Shown: positions 1 to 7,584 of the stretch, one piece after another
Layout: every line of letters starts with the position of its first letter
Position numbering within the stretch: the first letter of the stretch is position 1
From: Microscillaceae bacterium
GTDB taxonomy: Bacteria; Bacteroidota; Bacteroidia; Cytophagales; Microscillaceae
Assembly (NCBI GenBank): GCA_003449595.1
Contig: DMHB01000143.1
Span: 1 to 17,972 of the forward strand
Length of the DNA: 17,972 bases
Direction: 5' to 3'
The notes under the pieces: generated by a model
The model's input: the letters and a program-made list of their open reading frames with translations, nothing else
Told to the model about the DNA's origin: nothing
Database searches by the model: none
Position numbers and translations under genes: made by a program

Positions 1-2
1 GT

Positions 3-221
3 TACCCGCGCCGCATAGCATTCGAAGAAATTATCAGCGATTATGTGGCCAATTCTAAAATTGCCGCTATTTTCAACTTTTTGGCAATCTTGGAGCTATT
101 ACAAAGCAAACACATAATTTTGTATATGGAAGACGACGAAACCGGTTATAATAATTTCTGGATTGAAGCAAATCCCAACCCCGACGAGTATGTCGAGAAG
201 CCTATTACATTACCCGAATAA
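3..221 (+). CDS. scpA: Segregation and condensation protein A, C-terminal fragment (5' end outside window)
   Basis: Only the last 72 codons are present. They read in frame from base 3 to the TAA at 219-221. The fragment has the pattern of the ScpA/kleisin C-terminal winged helix: a helix beginning FEEIISDY, then IAAIFNFLAILELLQSKHIIL, followed by an acidic strand and an FWIEANP segment. In the family this domain binds the cap side of the SMC ATPase head, and ScpA with ScpB and SMC forms the condensin-like complex that organises and segregates the chromosome in the cytoplasm. The next gene starts 26 bases downstream with no terminator between, so the two may be co-transcribed. The assignment rests on a short C-terminal fragment, so the family is likely but not certain. 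Confidence 0.75.
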   Translation, partial: YPRRIAFEEIISDYVANSKIAAIFNFLAILELLQSKHIILYMEDDETGYNNFWIEANPNPDEYVEKPITLPE

Positions 222-247
222 CAATAGCAAGGAAACATAAAACAACC

Positions 248-1348
248 ATGAGTCAAATTCATAATAAAAACGAGTTACTCAAAGGCATTAACCCCAGCAA
301 AGTATATATCCCAACCCTAATTGGCTTAGGGGTGGTGGTTTATATGATTCTCACGGATCACGAACTGAGTTATAAAACCTTAGGAGCCTATATCAGCCAA
401 GCCTCTGTGTTTTGGTTGGCGATGGCTGTGGTGGCTTTGCTGGTGCGCGACTTGTTTTACATATACCGCATTCGCCACCTTACCCGTGGGCAGCTTAGTT
501 GGACAGGCAGTATGTACACCATTTTTTTATGGGAATTTTCTTCAGCCGTCAGCCCTTCGGCAGTGGGTGGCACCGCCGTTGCGTCTTTTCTTTTGCTGAA
601 GGAAGGCATCAGTTTCGGCAAATCATTGGCCTATGTGTTGGTTTCGGCTGTATTAGACAATATGTTTTTCATTTTGGTAGGAGCCGTAGTGATTACCATT
701 AGTTTCACAGGTGGCTATCCGCAAGGCAGCATCTTCCCTACCCTTTCCGAATCGACTACTGCCGTCGAGGCCGTATTTTTTACAAGTTACACGGTCATCA
801 CCCTCTACACAATTTTGATGGCCTACGGTTTATTTGTAAAGCCTGAATTTATCAAATGGTTATTCATCAAACTGACTTCTTTCCGTTGGCTGAAGCGTTT
901 TCAACACGCCGCCGAAGAGCAAGGCAACGAATTGGTGATTGCTTCTGCCGAGTTGAAAGGCATCCACATAGGGTATTGGATTCGAGCCATTTTATCGACT
1001 TTAGTAGTCTGGGTGGCGCGCTATTTTATCGTCAATTGCTTGATTTCGGCAGTCAACGAAATTAGTTTTAGCGACCACACCTTTATTTTTTCGCGACACG
1101 TGGTGCTATGGGTCATTTTGTTGATTGGGTTCACCCCCGGCGCTTCCGGTATTGCTGAAATTGCCTTCAAGGCATTTTTTGAACCTTTTTCAGGCACATT
1201 TACTTCTATTACTTCCATTGTCTGGCGTATTGTAACTTACTATCCTTACCTTATTTTAGGAGTTATTTTCTTGCCTCGTTGGATTAATCGCGTATTCAGC
1301 AATCAAAATGAAGAAGAAACCGTAACCAGCGACCCGGTTAATCAATAA
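248..1348 (+). CDS. Flippase-like integral membrane protein (LPG synthase TM-domain / UPF0104 family)
   Basis: A 366-residue polytopic inner-membrane protein with about eight hydrophobic segments, roughly at residues 19-36, 52-66, 90-112, 125-150, 178-195, 240-260, 280-298 and 325-342. The motif EFSSAVSPSAVGGTAVASFLL (about 96-116) is typical of the lysylphosphatidylglycerol synthase transmembrane / UPF0104 (YbhN-like) family, as is the later GFTPGASGIAEIAF stretch (about 295-308). The catalytic LPG-synthase domain of MprF is absent, so this is the stand-alone membrane half, whose relatives are thought to move lipids or lipid-linked molecules across the membrane. The true substrate cannot be read from the sequence. 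The C-terminus is a short acidic cytoplasmic-looking tail (NQNEEETVTSD). The ATG at 248 is the first in frame after scpA and leaves a 26-base spacer, which supports that start. Confidence 0.85.
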   Translation: MSQIHNKNELLKGINPSKVYIPTLIGLGVVVYMILTDHELSYKTLGAYISQASVFWLAMAVVALLVRDLFYIYRIRHLTRGQLSWTGSMYTIFLWEFSSAVSPSAVGGTAVASFLLLKEGISFGKSLAYVLVSAVLDNMFFILVGAVVITISFTGGYPQGSIFPTLSESTTAVEAVFFTSYTVITLYTILMAYGLFVKPEFIKWLFIKLTSFRWLKRFQHAAEEQGNELVIASAELKGIHIGYWIRAILSTLVVWVARYFIVNCLISAVNEISFSDHTFIFSRHVVLWVILLIGFTPGASGIAEIAFKAFFEPFSGTFTSITSIVWRIVTYYPYLILGVIFLPRWINRVFSNQNEEETVTSDPVNQ

Positions 1349-1412
1349 AAACCAACCTTTTTATTACTTTGACATTGTAATCATTTTTACGAAACCCTCA
1401 GTAATTTATCTT

Positions 1413-1946
1413 ATGGCTGCTGTTACCCGTCCTTTTAACTTTAAAAAGTGGATTGAAGAAAATCGCCACTTGCTCAAGCCACCTGTTGGCAATCAACAAA
1501 TTTACAAAGACAACGAAGATTATATTGTAATGGTAGTGGGCGGCCCCAATGCCCGCAAAGACTATCATTACAATGAAGGAGAAGAGTTTTTTTTTCAAAT
1601 TGAAGGCGATATTGTACTGAAAATAATCGAAGAAGGCAAACAAGTCGATATTCCTATCCGCGAAGGTGAAATTTTCTTACTTCCTGCCAAAGTGCCTCAC
1701 TCGCCTCAAAGACCCGCCAATACGGTCGGCTTGGTCATAGAACGCTACCGAAGAAACCACGAAAACGATGGCTTTATTTGGTATTGCGAAAATTGCCACC
1801 ACAAACTCTACGAAGAATACTTTGAAATGACCGATATAGTGAACCAATTGCCGGTAGTGATGAATAATTTCTATAATTCGCTGGAACGCCGCACCTGTTC
1901 CAACTGTGGCACTGTGATGCAAAAACCCGAACTTCCTAAAGTATAA
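1413..1946 (+). CDS. nbaC: 3-hydroxyanthranilate 3,4-dioxygenase
   Basis: A 177-residue cupin enzyme, cytoplasmic, that opens the ring of 3-hydroxyanthranilate with O2 to give aminocarboxymuconate semialdehyde, the precursor of quinolinate and NAD (EC 1.13.11.6). Length and residue pattern match the bacterial enzyme almost position for position. The catalytic iron ligands are His52, Glu58 and His96. Substrate-contacting residues are Arg48, Arg100 and Glu110. A second, rubredoxin-like metal site is formed by two CxxC pairs, Cys125/Cys128 and Cys162/Cys165, as in the bacterial and fungal forms. No residue expected from the family is missing. Kynureninase, which makes its substrate, starts 12 bases after the stop codon, so the two genes are surely co-transcribed. 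The 64 bases upstream contain TTACTTTG, a one-mismatch version of the Bacteroidota -7 element, but no convincing -33 partner. Confidence 0.96.
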   Translation: MAAVTRPFNFKKWIEENRHLLKPPVGNQQIYKDNEDYIVMVVGGPNARKDYHYNEGEEFFFQIEGDIVLKIIEEGKQVDIPIREGEIFLLPAKVPHSPQRPANTVGLVIERYRRNHENDGFIWYCENCHHKLYEEYFEMTDIVNQLPVVMNNFYNSLERRTCSNCGTVMQKPELPKV

Positions 1947-1958
1947 TTAAAGCAAACT

Positions 1959-3248
1959 ATGCAGTTTGAAAATACCTTCGATTTTGCCCAAAAGGCCGAC
2001 CAACAAGATCCAATCAATGCTTTAAGAAACCATTTCCATATCCCCTCCGAAAATGGGAAGCCTGTCATTTATTTCTGTGGCAACTCGTTGGGTTTACAGC
2101 CCAAAAATACATCTGGATTAGTCGAAGCAGAAATGCAAAAATGGAGAGAGTTGGCTGTAAAAGGTCATTTTTGTGGCCAAGGACAATGGTATGACTTCCA
2201 TAAATCCCTAAAGCCTTTTTACCAAGACATCATCGGAGCAACCCCCGAAGAAGTAGCCATTATGAATAACCTTACGGTGAATTTACACCTGATGATGGCC
2301 ACTTTTTATCGGCCAACTTCCCAACGATATAAAATTCTTTTGGAAGCCGGTGCTTTCCCTTCCGACTATTATGCTTTAGAAACCCAAGCCCAACAACACG
2401 GTCTTGACCCGGCAGAAGTGCTTGTTCCGCTGAGCCCACGCCCAGGCGAGCATATTTTACACACCGAAGATATTTTGTCGGCCATCCACCAACACCAAGA
2501 CTCGTTGGCTTTGGTGATGTTGGGCGGAATCAACTATTATACCGGACAATGGTTCGACATGCCTGCCATTACCCAAGCTGCCCAATCGAAAGGTATCGTT
2601 GTGGGCTTCGATCTGGCGCACGCCGCAGGCAATGTGCTGCTTCAGCTACACGATTGGGGCATTGATTTCGCGGTTTGGTGTACCTACAAATACCTCAACT
2701 CAGGCCCGGGTGGTGTTGGCGGCGCTTTTGTACACCAGAAGCACGCGCAAAACACCCAACTTCATCGCTTGGCAGGATGGTGGGGCTACGACGAAACAAC
2801 TCGGTTTCAGATGCAACCCGGGTTCAAAGCCATCGCCAATGCTGACGGCTGGCAATTAGCCAACCACGCCATTTTGAGCCTAACTTGCCACAAAGCAGCC
2901 TTAGAGATTTTCGGTAAAACTTCGATGGCCGCCCTGCGTGCCAAAAGTACACAACTCACTGCTTATGCAGCTGCTATCATTGCTCAAATCAACGAACAAC
3001 AAGGGGCAGGTTTAACCATCATTACCCCCTCTAATGCTTCGGAGCGAGGGGCGCAACTCTCTATCGATACCGGCAAACAAGGTAAACGATTATTTGAAAT
3101 ACTGAGCGAAGCCGGAGTGGTAGCCGACTGGCGCGAACCCAATGTAATCCGCATAGCGCCTACACCGCTTTACAACACCTTTGAAGAAGTCTATCAATTT
3201 GGGCAAATTCTAACCAACGCCCTGCAACCACAACCAGCCACCACTTAG
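1959..3248 (+). CDS. kynU: Kynureninase
   Basis: A 429-residue PLP-dependent fold-type I enzyme, the usual length for kynureninase. It cleaves 3-hydroxykynurenine (or kynurenine) to 3-hydroxyanthranilate (or anthranilate) and alanine (EC 3.7.1.3). Visible landmarks: YFCGNSLGLQP near residues 38-48, the FPSD motif at 133-136, GFDLAHAAGN at 216-225 with Asp218 and His221 near the PLP ring, and the Schiff-base lysine Lys244 in CTYKYLNSGPGG. A WWGYD segment lies further on. Its product feeds the dioxygenase gene just upstream, so the pair covers consecutive steps of de novo NAD synthesis from tryptophan. Tryptophan dioxygenase, kynurenine formamidase, kynurenine monooxygenase and quinolinate phosphoribosyltransferase are not in this window. 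The ATG lies 12 bases after the preceding stop, and coaX begins 13 bases after this gene. Confidence 0.96.
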   Translation: MQFENTFDFAQKADQQDPINALRNHFHIPSENGKPVIYFCGNSLGLQPKNTSGLVEAEMQKWRELAVKGHFCGQGQWYDFHKSLKPFYQDIIGATPEEVAIMNNLTVNLHLMMATFYRPTSQRYKILLEAGAFPSDYYALETQAQQHGLDPAEVLVPLSPRPGEHILHTEDILSAIHQHQDSLALVMLGGINYYTGQWFDMPAITQAAQSKGIVVGFDLAHAAGNVLLQLHDWGIDFAVWCTYKYLNSGPGGVGGAFVHQKHAQNTQLHRLAGWWGYDETTRFQMQPGFKAIANADGWQLANHAILSLTCHKAALEIFGKTSMAALRAKSTQLTAYAAAIIAQINEQQGAGLTIITPSNASERGAQLSIDTGKQGKRLFEILSEAGVVADWREPNVIRIAPTPLYNTFEEVYQFGQILTNALQPQPATT

Positions 3249-3261
3249 CCAGCCAAAAGCT

Positions 3262-4014
3262 ATGCAACGATCCATTGCCATCGATATTGGCAATACACGT
3301 ATCAAAGTGGGTTTTTTTGAGTCTGCTTCGCTATTAGAAACCACCCAAAGCACCCACTGGGAAGAAATTTGGCCTGCTATAAGCCAATTTGCCCCACAAG
3401 CTACCATTATCAGCAGTGTAAAGCCTGTAGCCGATGTTTGGCTAACACAACTGCAAAAAATCCAACCAACGGTGTGCTTGCTTGACTATCAACTTCCATT
3501 GCCCATCCAAAACCACTATGGCACGCCCCACACGCTGGGTATGGATCGCGTAGCAGGCGTGGTAGGTGGCCAGTTTTTATATCCAAATCAAGCCATTTTG
3601 GTTATCGATGCCGGCACTTGCATTACTTATGATTACTTAAACCCTGCCGGGGAATACCAAGGTGGAATTATCTCGCCGGGTTTGCAAATGCGCGCCAAAG
3701 CTATGCATGAATTCACAGCCAAATTGCCGTTGTTATCAGCTGATATACTTACAAAACCCAATCCGGCACTGACCGGAAACAACACCCAAGAAGCGATGGC
3801 CAGTGGGGTATTCTGGGGAATTGTAGCAGAAATGAATGGAATTATTGAAATGTATCAGTCTGATAATCAACAACTTAAAGTTCTAATTACAGGTGGTGAT
3901 GCTATTTTTTTTGAAACTAAATTAAAACCACTGATATTTGCACACCCAAATTTGATACTCACCGGATTATTTAGAATTTTGCAATATAATGTTGCACCCA
4001 AAAACAAACAGTAA
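3262..4014 (+). CDS. coaX: Type III pantothenate kinase
   Basis: A 250-residue cytoplasmic kinase of the ASKHA fold that phosphorylates pantothenate, the first step of coenzyme A synthesis (EC 2.7.1.33). The type III (CoaX) motifs are all present: the phosphate-1 loop DIGNTRIKVGFF (8-19), GMDRVAG (93-99) with the likely catalytic Asp95, the phosphate-2 region IDAGTCITYD (115-124), and GGIISPGLQMRAKAMHEFTAKLP (134-156). VLITGGDA near the C-terminus is the adenosine-binding motif. Type III enzymes are usually not feedback-inhibited by CoA and need a monovalent cation. The gene lies 13 bases after kynU. Its last 26 bases overlap the next gene in another frame, which suggests translational coupling. 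Confidence 0.95.
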   Translation: MQRSIAIDIGNTRIKVGFFESASLLETTQSTHWEEIWPAISQFAPQATIISSVKPVADVWLTQLQKIQPTVCLLDYQLPLPIQNHYGTPHTLGMDRVAGVVGGQFLYPNQAILVIDAGTCITYDYLNPAGEYQGGIISPGLQMRAKAMHEFTAKLPLLSADILTKPNPALTGNNTQEAMASGVFWGIVAEMNGIIEMYQSDNQQLKVLITGGDAIFFETKLKPLIFAHPNLILTGLFRILQYNVAPKNKQ

Positions 4015-5266
4015 GCTTTTCTTATCTCTGTTGTTCATCCTTTCCTCGCTGAAGATTTACGCACAAGATGGTACAAACTCTCCCTACTCAAGGTTAGGGC
4101 TTGGTGACCTTGTTGCACCTGCTTATGCACACCAAGCCGGGATGGCCAATATTGGCGTCAGCTATACACGCCCCAATTTTATTAATAATACCAACCCTGC
4201 TTTGCTCGCTCGTACAGATTTTACCATCTTCGAGGGCGGTGCTATGATGGGCTTCAAAGTATTGGAAAACAATAGCAACGTATCGCAACAAGACTTTGGT
4301 GGCAACCTCAATTATTTGTCGTTGGCCTTTCCTATACGCAAAAAATGGACTATGAATATCGGGTTGATGCCATATACTTCTGTTCGTTACCGTGACCAAT
4401 TCAACCAGAACGTTGTCAATTCCAATTTCACAGCCTTTTATGACTTCCAAGGAACTGGTGGTCTGACCCAGTTACATTGGTCAAATGGCGTTGAACTATT
4501 CAAAAACTTTTTCTTAGGCTTTAAATTAGGATATATTTTTGGAGCCACTACCAAACAAGCCTCTGCCACGCTCAATTCAGGTGTAGAATCCTCACGTACT
4601 GTTTTAGTACAACGTTATCGCTACAACGATTTAACCTTCGAAGCCGGATTGGCTTACACATTCAAACTCAATGATAAATATAGTTTAAACACCGGTTTGG
4701 TTTATGGCATCAACAGAGACATCAATGCGACCCGTTTCGAAGCCCTCGAACGTCGTTTGCTTAACAATGATTTGGCAATTTTGGCCGATACACTTGTAAA
4801 TAATGCCAAAGGCACAGTTACATTACCTGAGAAATATTCTTTTGGAATCAGTATTCACAACGAGTACAAATGGTTGGTAGGGTTAGATATTTCGATGCAA
4901 AATTGGTCTAATTTCAGAGATTTTGGCAGAAACGATTCTCTCCGCAATGCACTCTCAGTAGGCTTAGGTTTTGAGATCACACCGAATATTTATGCCATCG
5001 ATAAAAAAGACTTTTTCAAGCGAGCTACCTACCGAGTAGGGTTCAATTATATACAAAACCCTGTCAAATTTGCAGGGGTAAATTTAGACGAATTTGCTGT
5101 TACGGCTGGGGTTTCCTTAGCTTTCAACAGAAATATAGCGATGTTCAATATCGCCGTTCGCGCTGGTACAAGAGGCGCACTTTCGCTTATCCGAGAAAAT
5201 TACATAAGACTAAACTTAGGTATTACAATTAACGATAAATGGTTTGTTAAACGCAAAATAGATTGA
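3989..5266 (+). CDS. Predicted outer-membrane beta-barrel protein (NSPYSRLGLGDL type)
   Basis: A 425-residue exported protein of unknown specific role. It begins with a signal peptide of about 26 residues (hydrophobic core LFLSLLFILSS, likely cleavage after KIYA-Q). The mature protein opens with GTNSPYSRLGLGDL, a segment I recognise from many Bacteroidota outer-membrane proteins. The rest alternates short amphipathic beta-strands with Asn/Gly turns, has no long hydrophobic helix, and ends in strand-like sequence (YIRLNLGITINDKWFV), as expected for a barrel. Loose similarity in style to FadL/PorV barrels is possible, but I cannot assign the family. The start codon is inside the end of coaX. 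No other nearby start leaves a complete signal peptide, so the overlap looks genuine. The downstream TPR gene begins within 10 bases, so these two probably form one unit. Confidence 0.8.
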   Translation: MLHPKTNSKLFLSLLFILSSLKIYAQDGTNSPYSRLGLGDLVAPAYAHQAGMANIGVSYTRPNFINNTNPALLARTDFTIFEGGAMMGFKVLENNSNVSQQDFGGNLNYLSLAFPIRKKWTMNIGLMPYTSVRYRDQFNQNVVNSNFTAFYDFQGTGGLTQLHWSNGVELFKNFFLGFKLGYIFGATTKQASATLNSGVESSRTVLVQRYRYNDLTFEAGLAYTFKLNDKYSLNTGLVYGINRDINATRFEALERRLLNNDLAILADTLVNNAKGTVTLPEKYSFGISIHNEYKWLVGLDISMQNWSNFRDFGRNDSLRNALSVGLGFEITPNIYAIDKKDFFKRATYRVGFNYIQNPVKFAGVNLDEFAVTAGVSLAFNRNIAMFNIAVRAGTRGALSLIRENYIRLNLGITINDKWFVKRKID

Positions 5267-5273
5267 TAGAGTG

Positions 5274-6635
5274 ATGAAAAAAATCTACTTCCTTACAACT
5301 GTGCTCGCAGGTCTTTTGCTTACCTGTTCTGTTTTTGCTCAAGCGCAATGGGATTATGGCGACTTGAAAGATGTCGGACCTGAAAAAAAGGTTCTTTTGG
5401 AAGATGCTATGAAAGCACAGGCTTACGCCGAAGCCTTGCCTCAGTTACAATGGTTTTTGAAAAATCTACCCAAGGCGCACAAAAATATTTATATCCACGG
5501 AGCCGAAGTGTATAACCACTTAGTGGAAGTTACCCAAGATCCTGAGTTACAAGTAGCTTATGCCGACTCTGCCCTGATGATGTACGATAAGCGTATTGAG
5601 CTTTTCGGCGAAGCCGAACGTCCTACAGCCATCAAAAACAAATGCTTCTATGCCTATTATTATTGGTCGCCCCGCAGCGACAAAGCGCAAGTTTTGTATG
5701 ATTTATACAAAGAAGTAATTGGCTTACAAGGGAAAAACACGGCTGCACGTGTAATTGATGACTACATGCGCTTGGTCTCATTGAAAAAAATATCTGCCAA
5801 TCCAGAAAAAATGGCAAGTCTTTCTGCTGAAGACAAACCTTTTGCCGAAGCTTTGAAAGGTGGCGAACAACTAACAGATGAAAAAGTAGTTGAAATTTAC
5901 GAGGTTTTGATGGCAATTACCGATTCAAATATGCCTAAAAGTTCTGCTGATGAAGATTGGGCAAGCACCAAAGGTAATCTGGAAGCTTATTTCCGAAACT
6001 GTGTTACCATTGATTGCGAATATGTCAAAAAAACGTATGAGCCTAAATTCAAAGCTGACCCTAACAATTCGGTTTTAGCCGAGCAAATTGTTTCTTTAAT
6101 GTTGGGCAGTGGATGCGAATACTTGAAAGAACCCTTGTTTTTACAAACCTTATTGGTGATTTACAAAGCCGAACCTACCGATTCACGCGCTACTTCCATT
6201 GCCTTGATTTATCAGAGCAATGGCGACAACAACAAAGCTTTAGAATATTTTGCGAAAGTATCTGACAAAACCAACTTAGCAAAGGCTTACATCAACTTAG
6301 GTACAGAAAGCAAAAAAGCCGGTAGAAAAGACGAAGCACGTAATTATGCACTAAAAGCTGCCGAAGCCGGTCTTAAATCTGAAGCCTATATTTTTATTGG
6401 CAATTTGTATATGACCAGCGGGGGCGAATGTACCAATAGCAACCCCGTATTGGCACGTGCTTGTTACTTGGCAGCCTACGATGCTTACGCGACTGCTGGT
6501 TTTGCACAAGGTATGAGCAATGCCCAAGCACAATTTCCAACCAGTGAAGATATTTTCACTTTAGGAATGGAAGTAGGTCAATCGATTCCTGTAGGCTGTT
6601 GGATTGGCGGCACTACTGTTCTCCGCAAGCGATAA
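5274..6635 (+). CDS. Secreted tetratricopeptide-repeat protein
   Basis: A 453-residue exported protein. The start is taken as ATG 5274 (MKKIYFLTTV), since the GTG immediately before it would only add one residue. A classic signal peptide (KK, then a hydrophobic core, then SVFAQA) ends near residue 22-24, so the protein is periplasmic or surface-associated. The body is helical, with TPR-like helix pairs. The clearest run is about residues 305-380 (NKALEYFAKVS, NLAKAYINLGTESKKAGRKDEARNYALKAAEAG, then SEAYIFIGNLYM). The mature part has seven cysteines (124, 243, 248, 281, 386, 397, 442), unusual for a TPR protein and suggestive of disulfides. It ends in a VGCWIGGTTVLRKR tail that I associate with Bacteroidota TPR relatives. 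A strong terminator-like hairpin follows. The molecular role is unknown; scaffolding of envelope partners such as the preceding barrel is an inference. Confidence 0.85.
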   Translation: MKKIYFLTTVLAGLLLTCSVFAQAQWDYGDLKDVGPEKKVLLEDAMKAQAYAEALPQLQWFLKNLPKAHKNIYIHGAEVYNHLVEVTQDPELQVAYADSALMMYDKRIELFGEAERPTAIKNKCFYAYYYWSPRSDKAQVLYDLYKEVIGLQGKNTAARVIDDYMRLVSLKKISANPEKMASLSAEDKPFAEALKGGEQLTDEKVVEIYEVLMAITDSNMPKSSADEDWASTKGNLEAYFRNCVTIDCEYVKKTYEPKFKADPNNSVLAEQIVSLMLGSGCEYLKEPLFLQTLLVIYKAEPTDSRATSIALIYQSNGDNNKALEYFAKVSDKTNLAKAYINLGTESKKAGRKDEARNYALKAAEAGLKSEAYIFIGNLYMTSGGECTNSNPVLARACYLAAYDAYATAGFAQGMSNAQAQFPTSEDIFTLGMEVGQSIPVGCWIGGTTVLRKR

Positions 6636-6670
6636 AATACGCTTTTATACTGTAACTTTATATGAAAATG

Positions 6671-6715
6671 TGTTGCTTGTACGTAGATAAACAAAAGTAC
6701 AAGCAACATTTTTTT
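6671..6715 (+). terminator. Perfect 12-bp stem-loop with T7 tail after the TPR gene
   Basis: TGTTGCTTGTAC at 6671-6682 is exactly complementary to GTACAAGCAACA at 6697-6708. The loop is 14 bases, and seven T residues follow at 6709-6715. This is the form of a Rho-independent terminator and lies 35 bases after the TPR stop codon. The lptC start codon ATG (6716) follows the T run directly, so the hairpin either ends the upstream operon or acts as a leader structure for lptC. Confidence 0.75.
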
Positions 6716-7273
6716 ATGCCGCAGTGCTATCCTTCTCCTCTTCTTCTTGTGGCTATGGCGATAGGCTTATGCCTTTACAGTTGTAAGAAAAAAGACGAAA
6801 AAGCCGTCAATGTCAAAAAAGTGCAGTACCAGGGCCCTATGGTCGAAGCCAAAAATACGCTGACTTTTTATAGCGACTCGGCCAAATTAAAAATTAAGCT
6901 GGCTGCCAAACTTCGCTTAGAATATAAAAATGGAGACCAAGACTTCCCCCAGGGCATTGTCATCGACTTTTACAACCGCAGTGGACAAAATGAGTCGCGC
7001 TTGACTGCCGACAAAGGCAAATTCATCAAAGAAAAAAGAGCTTATACTGCCATAGGCAATGTAGTAGTCGAAAACCTATTGGAGCAAAAAAAACTTTTGA
7101 CCGAAGAACTTCACTGGACTCCTGACAACCAAACCGTTTACACTGAGCCAGATATGCTTGTTCACATCATTACCCCAGCCGAAAAATTAGATGGTTATGG
7201 CTTGAAGGCCAAACAAGACCTATCTGTTTACAGGCTTGCCCGCCCTCAAGGTATTTTATCTGTCCAACAATAG
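6716..7273 (+). CDS. lptC: LPS export protein LptC, predicted lipoprotein
   Basis: A 185-residue protein (from ATG 6716) matching LptC, the bitopic or lipid-anchored periplasmic bridge that takes lipopolysaccharide from the LptBFG ABC transporter to LptA. Seen in the sequence: a hydrophobic segment LLLVAMAIGLCLYSC ending in a lipobox-like LYSC followed by KKKDEK; the beta-jellyroll region with QGIVIDFYNRSG, ESRLTADKGKF, AIGNVVVENL and LLTEELHWTPDNQTVYTEP; and the typical ending LDGYGLKAKQDL. An upstream ATG at 6662 would add 18 residues, but they are encoded by the hairpin and T run at 6671-6715, so I prefer 6716. Against this, the shorter form has no positive charge before the hydrophobic core, which is unusual for a signal peptide. 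The start therefore remains open, while the family assignment is solid. Confidence 0.85.
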   Translation: MPQCYPSPLLLVAMAIGLCLYSCKKKDEKAVNVKKVQYQGPMVEAKNTLTFYSDSAKLKIKLAAKLRLEYKNGDQDFPQGIVIDFYNRSGQNESRLTADKGKFIKEKRAYTAIGNVVVENLLEQKKLLTEELHWTPDNQTVYTEPDMLVHIITPAEKLDGYGLKAKQDLSVYRLARPQGILSVQQ

Positions 7274-7281
7274 TTATTAAA

Positions 7282-7551
7282 ATGCGCCTGATCGATTCTT
7301 TACTCCTTTCCGGCTCAGTTGCCTTTATGCTTATCAGTATTAGTCAAATATTTTATGGAAAGTTTGCAGATAGCTACTGGGTATTGATGCTCTCTATTTT
7401 ACTTTTACTGCTGTTGCGATTTGTGCGCGCCCAACGAAAAGAGGAAATAATGCCATCGGAAGATGAAACCCGCCCCGTTGCAAAAGTTTACAAAGCTGCC
7501 GCTCATAAACCACCCACCACTACCAAAAAGTATAAGAAAAAACGGAAATAA
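7282..7551 (+). CDS. Small basic two-helix membrane protein of unknown function
   Basis: An 89-residue protein with two closely spaced hydrophobic helices, about residues 5-23 (LLLSGSVAFMLISISQIFY) and 31-47 (YWVLMLSILLLLLLRFV). A polar tail of about 40 residues follows and becomes very basic at the end (KKYKKKRK). The RFVRAQRK stretch after helix 2 suggests that the tail faces the cytoplasm, where it could touch nucleic acid or acidic lipid; this is inference. I do not recognise the family. The gene starts eight bases after lptC, so the two are co-transcribed. Its reading frame has ordinary codon use for this genome and no frameshift. It could be an accessory protein of the envelope genes around it. 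Confidence 0.7.
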   Translation: MRLIDSLLLSGSVAFMLISISQIFYGKFADSYWVLMLSILLLLLLRFVRAQRKEEIMPSEDETRPVAKVYKAAAHKPPTTTKKYKKKRK

Positions 7552-7584
7552 GAAACACACCCAAACAAAGAATTCAATCAAAAT

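Noticed and set aside
1021..1218. Minus-strand open frame inside the flippase-like gene
   Set aside because: It is antisense to a clear coding gene, has no recognisable protein features, and similar antisense frames occur in most genes here.
1349..1412. Possible promoter ahead of the dioxygenase gene (TTACTTTG)
   Set aside because: One mismatch in the -7 element and no TTG at a suitable distance; too weak to list as a feature.
4094..4450. 118-codon minus-strand frame inside the outer-membrane protein gene
   Set aside because: Composition is that of a shadow frame; no domain, no start context and no partner gene on that strand.
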